A stretch of 20,356 nucleotides of DNA, taken from positions 1 through 20,356 of the forward strand of contig JAVBOA010000051.1 in NCBI GenBank assembly GCA_031551135.1, written 5' to 3'. A program made the position numbers and the translations under genes. Source of the DNA: JAITVM01 sp031551135 (GTDB taxonomy: Bacteria; Bacillota; Clostridia; Lachnospirales; JAITVM01). Below the pieces are notes generated by a model. It did no database searches and was not told where the DNA came from. It saw nothing but the letters and a program-made list of their open reading frames with translations. Below, in pieces: positions 12,914-20,218 of this stretch. The first letter of the stretch is position 1, and each line of letters begins with the position of its first letter.

Positions 12914-14962
12914 ATGGATAATAAATTTAATAAAATGGATCTTTCGTCATCAATGAATGATTTGCAATGGTTTTTGCATGTGAATGATTGCGATAAAGAC
13001 TATTGGGGCGAAAGACAAGATTATATTTCAGATAAAAAAAAATCTAAAAAACACAGAGACACTGAAAAAGTCAAAGAAGAGTTTGTTGATGAATTTATAA
13101 ATGATGAAGACATAAACGGAGGTTCTGAAGTATTGGATAATAGAGATGATTTTGATAATGAATTAAATGAGAATTTCGAATATTTTTACGAAGACGATGA
13201 TGAGCATGATGATTACTATGAAGATTATGAAGATTCGAAATTTCATGATAAATATAGAGACAACAATCGCAAACATCATAAAGATGATGATTGCGGCAAA
13301 GACGACTGCGGATGCCATAAACAAGACTATAGAGATTGCGGTTGCGAATCATATAAAGACGATTGCGGTAAAGATTGTGAATGTTATGAGGATTATGAAT
13401 GTGATAAACACAAACATGATGATTGCGATAAACATGATGATTGTGATTGCAAAAAGCCTGATTGCTGCGAATGTGAAGAGTTTTGGGAAGATAATTGCTG
13501 TATAAAATGCTGTACAGGTCCGGTCGGACCTCCGGGACCAAGAGGACCAAGAGGGCCGGTAGGGCCGGAGGGACCTCCGGGAAGACAGGGCGAAATCGGG
13601 CCAAAAGGCGAGCGCGGACCAAAAGGCGATGCCGGCTGCGAAGGGCCGAGAGGGCCGAAAGGCGACAAAGGTTGTCCCGGAGAAATGGGCCCTGAAGGCG
13701 AACGGGGACAAAAAGGCGAACCGGGCTGTCCGGGGCCGAAAGGTGATCGAGGGCCAAAAGGCGAGCCGGGTTGCGAAGGACCGAGAGGGCCGAAGGGCGA
13801 TACAGGCGAAAAAGGCGAGCCGGGTTGTCCGGGGCTGCAAGGCCCGAAAGGTGACCGCGGCATGAAAGGCGAGCCGGGCTGTGACGGAGTTAAAGGCGAA
13901 AAGGGAGAAAAAGGCGAGCCGGGTTGCAAAGGCCCGAGAGGTCCAAAAGGTGATCCGGGCGAAAAAGGCAAAAAAGGTGACCCCGGTGAAAAAGGCGAAA
14001 AAGGCGATCCGGGTGAAAGAGGAGTAAAAGGAGATATTGGTGACCCCGGAGCACGAGGTGAAAAAGGTGACCCGGGCGAAAAAGGTCAAAAGGGCGATCC
14101 GGGAATAATGGGTCCGCAAGGTAACCAAGGGCCGAGAGGGGAAATCGGACCTCAAGGACCAAGAGGGCCGAAAGGACCAATGGGACCTCCTGGGCCTAAA
14201 GGCTGTACAGGCGAAATGGGCCCAATGGGACCGCGCGGCGCACAAGGCGAAATGGGTCCGATAGGCGCAAAAGGACCGCAAGGCGATATGGGTCCTCAAG
14301 GGCCAAAGGGTTGCCAAGGCGATATGGGTCAGCAAGGACCATGCGGCGAACGCGGCGAATGTGGACAGCAAGGCCCGATGGGACCACGCGGAAAACGTGG
14401 AATGGACGGCGAATGCGGTCCGCAAGGTCATAGAGGCGAAATGGGTCCAAAAGGCGACAAAGGCGATAAGGGCTGTCCGGGTCCAAAAGGTGAAAAAGGC
14501 GAAAAAGGTGACCGAGGTCCAAAAGGTGATAAAGGTGACCAAGGCCCGTGCGGAATTTGCAAATGTGAGAAAAAAGCCTATGGACATTTTATAAAAAACG
14601 ACTGCTCATGTGCATGCGATACTGACTTTTGTGAATTAATTGATTTTAATTGCACAGGCGAAAGCCATAAAACAGAGCTTAATGATTTCTGTGATAAGAT
14701 TATTATTTGTAAATGCGGAGTATATTTTATTTCCTATACGGTTGTTTGCGAGTTTGTTAAATGCGGCAGCATGGATATACTTGTCAATGGCAGAAACGTT
14801 TCTTTCAGCCATATTTCTGTTCTTACAGAAAAGGGGATTTCAACTGCAAATATCATTTTGCGTTTGGATAAAGACGACGATATTTCTTTGCGCGTAAAAG
14901 CCGATACGGTTAAATTTGCAAAACACGGTATTTGTTCGTCATTGACTGTTCAGGAATTATAG
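12914..14962 (+). CDS. Collagen-like protein with Cys-rich, charged Gly-X-Y repeats
   Basis: The product has 682 residues in three parts. Residues 1-201 are acidic and rich in Asp, Lys, His and Cys (repeated DDC, CDKH and DCDCKK patterns) with no signal peptide. Residues 202-549 are 116 uninterrupted Gly-X-Y triplets. Residues 550-682 are a Cys-containing globular domain (CGVYFISYTVVCEF, MDILVNGRNVSF) resembling the C1q/TNF-like jelly-roll that trimerises BclA-type spore-surface proteins. The triplets are dominated by GPK, GEK, GDP, GEP and GPR, with Cys in 15 of them and almost no Thr. This is unlike Thr-rich glycosylated BclA. It may coat spores or cells. Start ATG 12914 has GGTGAT upstream; a terminator follows. 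Confidence 0.9.
   Translation: MDNKFNKMDLSSSMNDLQWFLHVNDCDKDYWGERQDYISDKKKSKKHRDTEKVKEEFVDEFINDEDINGGSEVLDNRDDFDNELNENFEYFYEDDDEHDDYYEDYEDSKFHDKYRDNNRKHHKDDDCGKDDCGCHKQDYRDCGCESYKDDCGKDCECYEDYECDKHKHDDCDKHDDCDCKKPDCCECEEFWEDNCCIKCCTGPVGPPGPRGPRGPVGPEGPPGRQGEIGPKGERGPKGDAGCEGPRGPKGDKGCPGEMGPEGERGQKGEPGCPGPKGDRGPKGEPGCEGPRGPKGDTGEKGEPGCPGLQGPKGDRGMKGEPGCDGVKGEKGEKGEPGCKGPRGPKGDPGEKGKKGDPGEKGEKGDPGERGVKGDIGDPGARGEKGDPGEKGQKGDPGIMGPQGNQGPRGEIGPQGPRGPKGPMGPPGPKGCTGEMGPMGPRGAQGEMGPIGAKGPQGDMGPQGPKGCQGDMGQQGPCGERGECGQQGPMGPRGKRGMDGECGPQGHRGEMGPKGDKGDKGCPGPKGEKGEKGDRGPKGDKGDQGPCGICKCEKKAYGHFIKNDCSCACDTDFCELIDFNCTGESHKTELNDFCDKIIICKCGVYFISYTVVCEFVKCGSMDILVNGRNVSFSHISVLTEKGISTANIILRLDKDDDISLRVKADTVKFAKHGICSSLTVQEL
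13517..14560 (+). repeat. Gly-X-Y coding repeat (116 triplets)
   Basis: The 9-base periodic coding repeat for the collagen domain runs for 348 codons without interruption. Its GGC/GGT/GGA/GGG glycine codons make it far richer in G+C than the flanking DNA. They also create long open frames on the other strand, which are not genes. Confidence 0.9.
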
Positions 14963-15012
14963 GGTGTCGTGATTATACAATATCTATAATATAAAAAGTT
15001 TATTAAAAATAT

Positions 15013-15044
15013 AGCCCAAAGGTTTTTGCCTTCGGGCTTTTTTT
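15013..15044 (+). terminator. Intrinsic terminator of the collagen-like gene
   Basis: AGCCCAAAGG (15013-15022) pairs with CCTTCGGGCT (15029-15038) with one mismatch, followed by a T-run to 15044. Confidence 0.9.
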
Positions 15045-15060
15045 CAAATATATATAATCA

Positions 15061-15096
15061 AACTATTTTTTTCTATCCTTTATATTAAAATAGTAT
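15061..15096 (+). mobile_element. Short (36-bp) form of the MITE-like repeat
   Basis: ACTATTTT at the left is joined to TTTCTATCCTTTATA and a terminal TTAAAATAGTAT. It equals the left tip plus the right arm of the 114-bp form, the same architecture as the copy at 6584-6627. Its ends are less well preserved. Confidence 0.6.
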
Positions 15097-15309
15097 AAAT
15101 GGAAATCCTGATATCCTTGTAATACATTTCGATTACAAAATGATTTCAAAGAAACATTGTTCACTTAATAAAAGAATTTCACTTGAAATTTTATTCCATT
15201 ATTATATTTATACAAGTTGAATTTATACGTTTTTTGTAACTGACTTTATAGGTTTAAAGCGGTAAATAAATTTAACTTTGTCAAATAAAATATATTGGGG
15301 GAACTTCGG

Positions 15310-16584
15310 ATGAAAAGAAATCAAAACTATATTAAAAAACTTGCTGTAACATTATTCAGCATTGCATCAGTATTCACTATGTCTCTTGCATTACCTGCGC
15401 AAGCCATGGCAGCTCCTGTTACCACAACCATATTATCTGAAAATATGGAAGATAGAGATATGGCACCATTTAAACATTGGGGCTATACAAAGCCTAATTT
15501 TACAGGCAGTTACCTTTGCTTAAGCGGGACTAACGGCGGTTACGAATATGTAATGACTGCCGAGCCGAACACAACTTATGAAATCAGCGCTTGGGTATAT
15601 ACTTATGGAGATGTGCGTCTTGGTATTAAAAATTCGCATGAATTAAATACAAGCTTTACAAAAAGTTGTTGGGAAAATAAATCTGTGACTTATACAACAG
15701 GTTCTACGGCTCAAACATTGATATTCTATCTTTATATTCCGGCAAATGCAAAGACAACGGCTTATGTTGATGAAATATTAATCAAGAAGACACAAGATAC
15801 TTCTGCCGGTTGTCCTACTTACGATAATAACGCACTTAACCAAGGTACATTAGGACCAAATGCACAAACCGTACTTTGGCAAAATATGGACAGTAACTCT
15901 GTTTCTCCTTTTAAAGAATGGGGTTATGGAACTAAGAAATTTGAGGGTGGCGCAGGAGTTTCCAAATCTACAGCTTTACGCATAACCGGAGATAATGGCG
16001 GTTATGAATATAAATTGACTGCCGAGCCGAATACAACATATGAAATGATTACAACCGGCTCTGCTCTTAAAGGTACTCTTACTGCAGGAATAAAAGATAC
16101 AGCTATTTCGAAAGATACATTTATGGAATTTAATAACCGCTGCTATGAAACAAAATCGGTTAAATTTGTAAACAACAGCCAATCAAGAGAACTTACTTTC
16201 TTCCTTTATGCACCAATCAGAGTTGCGAATGATGGTTATATTGACGATATAATAATCCGAAAAGTAAGCAATAAAACCGACGACGGCGGATGTATTACAG
16301 CAAATGTAACTACAGGTTCTCCTACCAGAGTCGACAGAGAAAGTGCAAGAATCTGCTACAATTCATTTACAGGGGTTGACCTTAGTAAAGTTCAAAAAGT
16401 TGGTATTATGTATGGAACTACCGGCGGTCTTGATGATGGAATGGTAGAGGCAAATCCTGCAAACCCATTCAGCATTGAAATCAACGGACTTAAACCATGC
16501 ACAACATATTATTATGCCGCTTATATCTACGCTAACGGATATTTCTTTGTTGGCGAAGTAAAATCTTTTAACACCGGCAGATAA
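15310..16584 (+). CDS. Secreted protein: duplicated beta-sandwich (CBM-like) domains plus Fn3-like domain
   Basis: The 424-residue product has a classical signal peptide (1-34: basic start, hydrophobic core, AMA cleavage before AP). Two homologous domains follow, at about 39-162 and 187-319. Each has PFK-WGY near the start, then NGGYEY-(L/M)TAEPNTTYE, then a C-terminal strand with YVDEILIKK or YIDDIIIRK. This resembles carbohydrate-binding jelly-roll modules, though I cannot name the family. Residues 328-424 look like a fibronectin-III-like domain (LKPCTTYYYAAYIYANG). There is no catalytic domain or wall-anchoring motif. Start ATG 15310 has GGGGGAA seven bases upstream. It probably works outside the cell in polysaccharide binding. 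Confidence 0.75.
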   Translation: MKRNQNYIKKLAVTLFSIASVFTMSLALPAQAMAAPVTTTILSENMEDRDMAPFKHWGYTKPNFTGSYLCLSGTNGGYEYVMTAEPNTTYEISAWVYTYGDVRLGIKNSHELNTSFTKSCWENKSVTYTTGSTAQTLIFYLYIPANAKTTAYVDEILIKKTQDTSAGCPTYDNNALNQGTLGPNAQTVLWQNMDSNSVSPFKEWGYGTKKFEGGAGVSKSTALRITGDNGGYEYKLTAEPNTTYEMITTGSALKGTLTAGIKDTAISKDTFMEFNNRCYETKSVKFVNNSQSRELTFFLYAPIRVANDGYIDDIIIRKVSNKTDDGGCITANVTTGSPTRVDRESARICYNSFTGVDLSKVQKVGIMYGTTGGLDDGMVEANPANPFSIEINGLKPCTTYYYAAYIYANGYFFVGEVKSFNTGR

Positions 16585-16635
16585 TACTATATTTCGAATT
16601 ACAAAAAATACTTTTCATTAAATTATAGCAATAGC

Positions 16636-16663
16636 AAAAAGCGGCGTTTTACGCCGCTTTTTT
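16636..16663. terminator. Bidirectional terminator
   Basis: AAAAAGCGGCG (16636-16646), loop TTTTA, then CGCCGCTTTTT (16652-16662). The A-run and T-run on the two sides allow it to serve both the secreted-protein gene and the convergent small membrane-protein gene ending at 16670. Confidence 0.9.
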
Positions 16664-16669
16664 ACGTCT

Positions 16670-16984
16670 CTATTCTAAATCTTGAATTCTCATTTTATCC
16701 ATTGACGAATTTCGTTTTATTTTTTCTCTGCAAGCGAAATAAATAGCGAGTAAAATTGCAGTTGGAATATTGTATAATAAAAACACCATTATTGCCATAC
16801 CAATAAACGAAGGTGTAATCGAGTACATAGCGATTCCTAAAACTGCAATAATCGAAAAAATAAAGGAAATAAAAGGTAAAATAATCCCGAACCATTTGTT
16901 TCGCCTTCTGGAAAGGAAAATCTGTAAGAAAGCCGCTCCTGTAATAAAAAAAACTAATAAAATCAATGACGCTATAATATTCAT
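16670..16984 (-). CDS. Small membrane protein coupled to DUF2089 gene
   Basis: This is a 104-residue hydrophobic protein with three predicted transmembrane helices (about 4-22, 33-53, 60-84) and a basic, charged tail. I do not recognise its family. Its ATG overlaps the stop of the DUF2089 gene in an ATGA arrangement, and AAAGGAGATG of that gene's end acts as its ribosome binding site. The two are translationally coupled and probably work together, for example as a membrane sensor for the regulator; that role is inference. Confidence 0.75.
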   Translation of the reverse strand: MNIIASLILLVFFITGAAFLQIFLSRRRNKWFGIILPFISFIFSIIAVLGIAMYSITPSFIGMAIMVFLLYNIPTAILLAIYFACREKIKRNSSMDKMRIQDLE

Positions 16985-17286
16985 TTTATTGCATCTCCTT
17001 TCAATTTCTTATATTCCGAAATAAGAATTTTCGCTGTATCAAAATCAAGTTTTTCGTTTACAACAAGCCGTTTAATCAAGCCGATATACGGCTCATTTTT
17101 ATTGTCTTCGCTAATCTGTATTTTTTGAATCAGTCTATCCAGCCGCAGCCGCACTGTAGGATAAGTAACGCTGTATTGATTTGCGACTTCTTTCAGCGAC
17201 CCGGAGGCCTGTAGAAATTTTTTTATAAAGGAAATATCATCATCATCCAAATTGGTCATCCACTCAGGAACTATTTCAATAGCCAT
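16981..17286 (-). CDS. DUF2089-family helix-turn-helix protein
   Basis: The 101-residue protein fits DUF2089: PEWMTNLDDDDISFIKKFLQASGSLKEVANQYSVTYPTVRLRLDRLIQKI. Residues 29-56 read as a helix-turn-helix (SLKEVANQYSVTYPTVRLRL), so it is likely a DNA-binding regulator. It lacks the N-terminal zinc-ribbon found in some members. The start has AAAGGAGG upstream. The promoter contains a perfect palindrome that is a natural candidate for its own operator. It is coupled to the downstream membrane protein gene by a 4-base overlap. Confidence 0.85.
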   Translation of the reverse strand: MAIEIVPEWMTNLDDDDISFIKKFLQASGSLKEVANQYSVTYPTVRLRLDRLIQKIQISEDNKNEPYIGLIKRLVVNEKLDFDTAKILISEYKKLKGDAIK

Positions 17287-17312
17287 AGTATTAACCTCCT
17301 TTAATTATATTA

Positions 17313-17341
17313 AGTATACACTTTAATAATATTAAAGTCAA
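17313..17341 (-). promoter_or_regulatory. Sigma-A-type promoter of the DUF2089 operon
   Basis: On the minus strand TTGACT (17341-17336), 17 bases, TATACT (17318-17313). AAAGGAGG and ATG 17286 follow. Confidence 0.8.
17320..17338. promoter_or_regulatory. Operator-like palindrome in the DUF2089 promoter
   Basis: ACTTTAATA and TATTAAAGT form a perfect 19-base palindrome around a single central base. It fills the spacer and overlaps the -35 box, where a bound dimer would block RNA polymerase. Autoregulation by the DUF2089 protein is the simplest reading. Confidence 0.6.
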
Positions 17342-17447
17342 TATTAAAAATATATTTGAATATTATTAGTTTGCAAAAAAAATGAAATTCATTAAATGGA
17401 TATTGATAGTTTAATTTAGAGCTATTTTCAGTAAAAATTATAACTCC

Positions 17448-17476
17448 TTGACTGCAATTTTTGGCTATGTTACTAT
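17448..17476 (+). promoter_or_regulatory. Candidate promoter of the CAP-domain gene
   Basis: TTGACT (17448-17453), 17 bases, TACTAT (17471-17476), about 30 bases ahead of ATG 17506. Confidence 0.5.
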
Positions 17477-17505
17477 TAAAAAAATACTGAAAGGGGTTTT
17501 TTAAA

Positions 17506-18873
17506 ATGGAACATTGTGTTAAGAAAAAAATTATTGCAATTGGATTGGCTACAATTTTATTTTTTTCTTTTATGACCGGAAATATTTTTGCCGAAAATAA
17601 CATACCTGTGATTTTAGACGGCAAGACTTTGACATTCGACCAGCCTCCTCTTATTATTAACGATAGAACTATGGTGCCGATGAGGGCTATTTTTGAGGCG
17701 TTTGGCGCAGAAATTACTTGGGATGATATTACTCGAACCGTTTTAGCCGAAAAAGAGGGCAAATCAATTGTTTTAAAAATCGGCAGCAAAACCGCTTATG
17801 CAAACGGAATTCCAAGTCAACTCGATTCCGAGCCGGTTATAATTAATAACCGCACACTTGTACCTTTAAGATTCATTGCCGAAAGTTTAAATGCTGAGGT
17901 TGAATGGGTAGCAAGTACCCGCACCGTTATAATTTCTTCTGAGAAAACAACACCGACTACAGCTACGACAACAACTTCAACTACAGTTTCCCCATCACCG
18001 TCGGTTTCTTCTTCTCCAACTGTTTTACCATCTCCATCCGTTTCGCCGTCACCATCGGTTTCACCATCTCCATCCGTTTCGCCGTCGCCATCCGTTTCAC
18101 CGTCTCCGTCTGTTTCGCCGTCACCATCTCAGATAGCTGCCAGCTTAAAATTGGGCGGCAATGAAATCAAAATAGGAGATTCTTTAGCAGATATAAATTC
18201 AAGCTTAGGAACTGCCGACCGTATTGATCCAAGCATTTATGGTTTTAAATGGCATGTATATAATAGTGATTACTCGGAATTCATTATGGTTGGTATAAAT
18301 GATGATAAAGTTGTTGCCATTTATACGAATTCAAAAGGCTTTGAAGTAAATAATGTAAAATACGGAGATTCGTTTTCTTCGGCTCAAAGTACTTCGAATA
18401 TCCAATTTCATAATGATTCTTTAGGCGGAAATAAAGTCCACGCTGTTCTTATAAATACGGTAACAAAAGCCGGAACTATGAACGACGAGATTCTCAGGGC
18501 TTCCGAATTGGAAAATATTGATTGCGTAAACGCTTTTCGTGCAAATAACGGTTTAGCGGCACTTGATATTGATGAAATAGCCGCAAAAACTGCGCGTGCA
18601 CATAGCGAAGATATGTCGGCAAACGATTACTTCAGCCATAATAGTCAAGACGGGCGCACGCCTTGGGACAGATACAGAAATAACAACGGTACAAATTTCG
18701 CTTGTGCCGAAAATATTTGCTACACTTACGGCGAAGCGTACGGCGCTTTTGACCAATGGGCAAATTCTTCGGGACACCGTTCAAATATGCTTCATAATAG
18801 TGCTAAATATATCGGCGTTGGAGCTGCAAGCAACGGAAGATATATTTATTACACTCAATTATATTCTTATTAA
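17506..18873 (+). CDS. Secreted protein: copper-amine-oxidase-N repeats, Ser/Pro linker, CAP domain
   Basis: The 455-residue product has a signal peptide (1-29). Two copper-amine-oxidase N-terminal-like repeats follow (about 35-145; IINDRTMVPMRAIFEAFGAEITW and IINNRTLVPLRFIAESLNAEVEW), a module of clostridial surface proteins despite the name. Residues 146-209 are a Thr- then SPSPSV-rich linker, 211-320 a CAP-associated domain, and 328-455 a CAP/SCP domain of the YkwD type. The CAP pocket residues H366, E402 and H424 are present (ARAHSEDM, AENI, GHRSNML). The CAP role in bacteria is not settled; binding of wall or lipid ligands is possible. The start has AAAGGGG nine bases upstream, with a promoter candidate at 17448. 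Confidence 0.9.
   Translation: MEHCVKKKIIAIGLATILFFSFMTGNIFAENNIPVILDGKTLTFDQPPLIINDRTMVPMRAIFEAFGAEITWDDITRTVLAEKEGKSIVLKIGSKTAYANGIPSQLDSEPVIINNRTLVPLRFIAESLNAEVEWVASTRTVIISSEKTTPTTATTTTSTTVSPSPSVSSSPTVLPSPSVSPSPSVSPSPSVSPSPSVSPSPSVSPSPSQIAASLKLGGNEIKIGDSLADINSSLGTADRIDPSIYGFKWHVYNSDYSEFIMVGINDDKVVAIYTNSKGFEVNNVKYGDSFSSAQSTSNIQFHNDSLGGNKVHAVLINTVTKAGTMNDEILRASELENIDCVNAFRANNGLAALDIDEIAAKTARAHSEDMSANDYFSHNSQDGRTPWDRYRNNNGTNFACAENICYTYGEAYGAFDQWANSSGHRSNMLHNSAKYIGVGAASNGRYIYYTQLYSY
17986..18129 (+). repeat. 18-bp minisatellite coding for SPSPSV
   Basis: The linker is encoded by tandem 18-base units (six codons, SPSPSV) with mostly synonymous third-base changes. The two ends are more diverged. 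Such arrays change length by slippage or recombination, so linker length may vary between strains. Confidence 0.8.
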
Positions 18874-18887
18874 TATTATTTACAGTT

Positions 18888-18910
18888 CTATCTTTTAGAA
18901 TTAGTATAAG
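18888..18910 (+). repeat. TCTTTTAGAAT...AGTATAA motif, copy D
   Basis: CTATCTTTTAGAAT is followed after one base by AGTATAAG; compared with copies B and C the internal spacer is shortened. It lies between the CAP-gene stop and its terminator. Confidence 0.35.
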
Positions 18911-18914
18911 ATTC

Positions 18915-18946
18915 AAAAAAAACGGCGCGTTCGCGCCGTTTTTTAA
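18915..18946. terminator. Bidirectional terminator
   Basis: AACGGCGC (18921-18928) and GCGCCGTT (18933-18940) around a GTTC loop, with an A-run before and a T-run after. It serves both the CAP gene and the convergent AI-2E-family gene. Confidence 0.9.
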
Positions 18947-18953
18947 TAAGATT

Positions 18954-20021
18954 TTATTGCTGCATTATCTCGTCTTCCGCTTTCAAAAGCGATTTAATTA
19001 TAATTACAACTACCGGACCTATAATAAAGCCGAACATTCCGAAAATCCTAAGCCCGACATACATTGACATCAGTGTTACTAAAGGATGCATTCCGATTTG
19101 TGTACCCAAAACTTTCGGCTCCGCAATTTGGCGGGTAAGCAAAATCAAGCCGTATAAAATCAATAATCCAATCGCCATTCGGAAATCCGACGAAAAAAAG
19201 CTGATCGCAATCCACGGCCACAAAATAAATCCGCTTCCGAAAATGGGCAAAGCGTCGACGAGTGCGATAACCAATCCAACAAACATTGCATATTCATATT
19301 TCAAAATCGAAAGCACAATTATCGCTATAGTTCCGGTCATACACATAATTATCGCCTGTGCCTTAATATATCCGGTCAGCGCGGAAAAAACGCCCTTGCG
19401 CACTTTTAACATATTATTTTTTATAACTGCCGGCGTGTATTTTCCAATGCTCTCTGCTATCAATTCCTTGTCCGAAATAAAGAAGAATGTTGAAATTAAA
19501 GTCAGTAAAATTATCATCAGCATATTTGGTATTTTCGAAACAATATTAATTGAGTTATCTTTGAACATTGTTCCGGCGGCGGAAGAAACAGAACCAACTA
19601 AAGAGGTTAAAATCTGATCAAAATACATTCTGTATCTTTCGGGCATAAATTCAAAAATGTCGGAATATTTATCTCCCAAATTGCTCGCCATAGTTGTGAA
19701 CTGATTTACAAAAATCGGAACGTTTTGGATGAAAAGCCTTGCCTCGCTGAATATTCTCGAAAAAAGCTTGCTCCCGAAAACAGATATTACGAAAATAATT
19801 AAAATCAAACAGAACATCGCTGAAAACCATCTTGGGGCATTTATTTTTTTAGAAATAAAATCAGCAATAGGATTTAATATTAATGAAAAAATATAGCCGA
19901 TTACAAATGGTGCAATCAAAGTGAAAATATAGTTAAAGAAAATATATACAAACAAAAAGAAACCCAAAATAAAAATAATTCTGTTGATTGTGTATTTATA
20001 TTTGGAATAAAACTCTTTCAT
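18954..20021 (-). CDS. AI-2E/PerM-family membrane transporter
   Basis: The 355-residue protein is polytopic with about eight hydrophobic segments and the family layout: two N-terminal helices, an amphipathic extracellular middle (IFSEARLFIQNVPIFVNQF), and a C-terminal block with ALVDALPIFGSGFILWPWI and LTRQIAEPKVLGTQIGMHPLVTLMSMYVGLRIFGMFGFIIGPVVVII. Members export autoinducer-2-like signals, ions or other solutes, some as sodium/proton antiporters; the substrate here is unknown. The start is ATG 20021 (MKEFYSKY), with GGAGAG seven bases upstream. An ATG at 20036 has no ribosome binding site. Confidence 0.92.
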   Translation of the reverse strand: MKEFYSKYKYTINRIIFILGFFLFVYIFFNYIFTLIAPFVIGYIFSLILNPIADFISKKINAPRWFSAMFCLILIIFVISVFGSKLFSRIFSEARLFIQNVPIFVNQFTTMASNLGDKYSDIFEFMPERYRMYFDQILTSLVGSVSSAAGTMFKDNSINIVSKIPNMLMIILLTLISTFFFISDKELIAESIGKYTPAVIKNNMLKVRKGVFSALTGYIKAQAIIMCMTGTIAIIVLSILKYEYAMFVGLVIALVDALPIFGSGFILWPWIAISFFSSDFRMAIGLLILYGLILLTRQIAEPKVLGTQIGMHPLVTLMSMYVGLRIFGMFGFIIGPVVVIIIKSLLKAEDEIMQQ

Positions 20022-20060
20022 AGGCGCACTCTCCATCTATTGCTAATCAAAATTCTTTTG

Positions 20061-20089
20061 AGTATACACTCAATGCTGATATATTTCAA
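20061..20089 (-). promoter_or_regulatory. Sigma-A-type promoter of the AI-2E-family gene
   Basis: On the minus strand TTGAAA (20089-20084), 17 bases, TATACT (20066-20061), about 40 bases ahead of the start. Confidence 0.75.
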
Positions 20090-20218
20090 TTATAATTCTT
20101 TGTCTATAAAAATTTTGTATTATAGCGGTTTGATTTTTTACAGATTAAAATAATTTATTTTTCAATAATAAAAACGTAAAGCGGGAAAAGATGTTTATTA
20201 AAAAATAAAATTTTGCTA

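Noticed and set aside
13349..14587. Long open frames on the minus strand and other frames across the collagen region
   Set aside because: They are by-products of the Gly-X-Y codon repeat; composition is low-complexity and no start signals fit.
17310..17789. 159-codon minus-strand ORF over the CAP-gene start
   Set aside because: Overlaps a clear signal peptide and domain-coding region on the plus strand and the DUF2089 promoter; no ribosome binding site.
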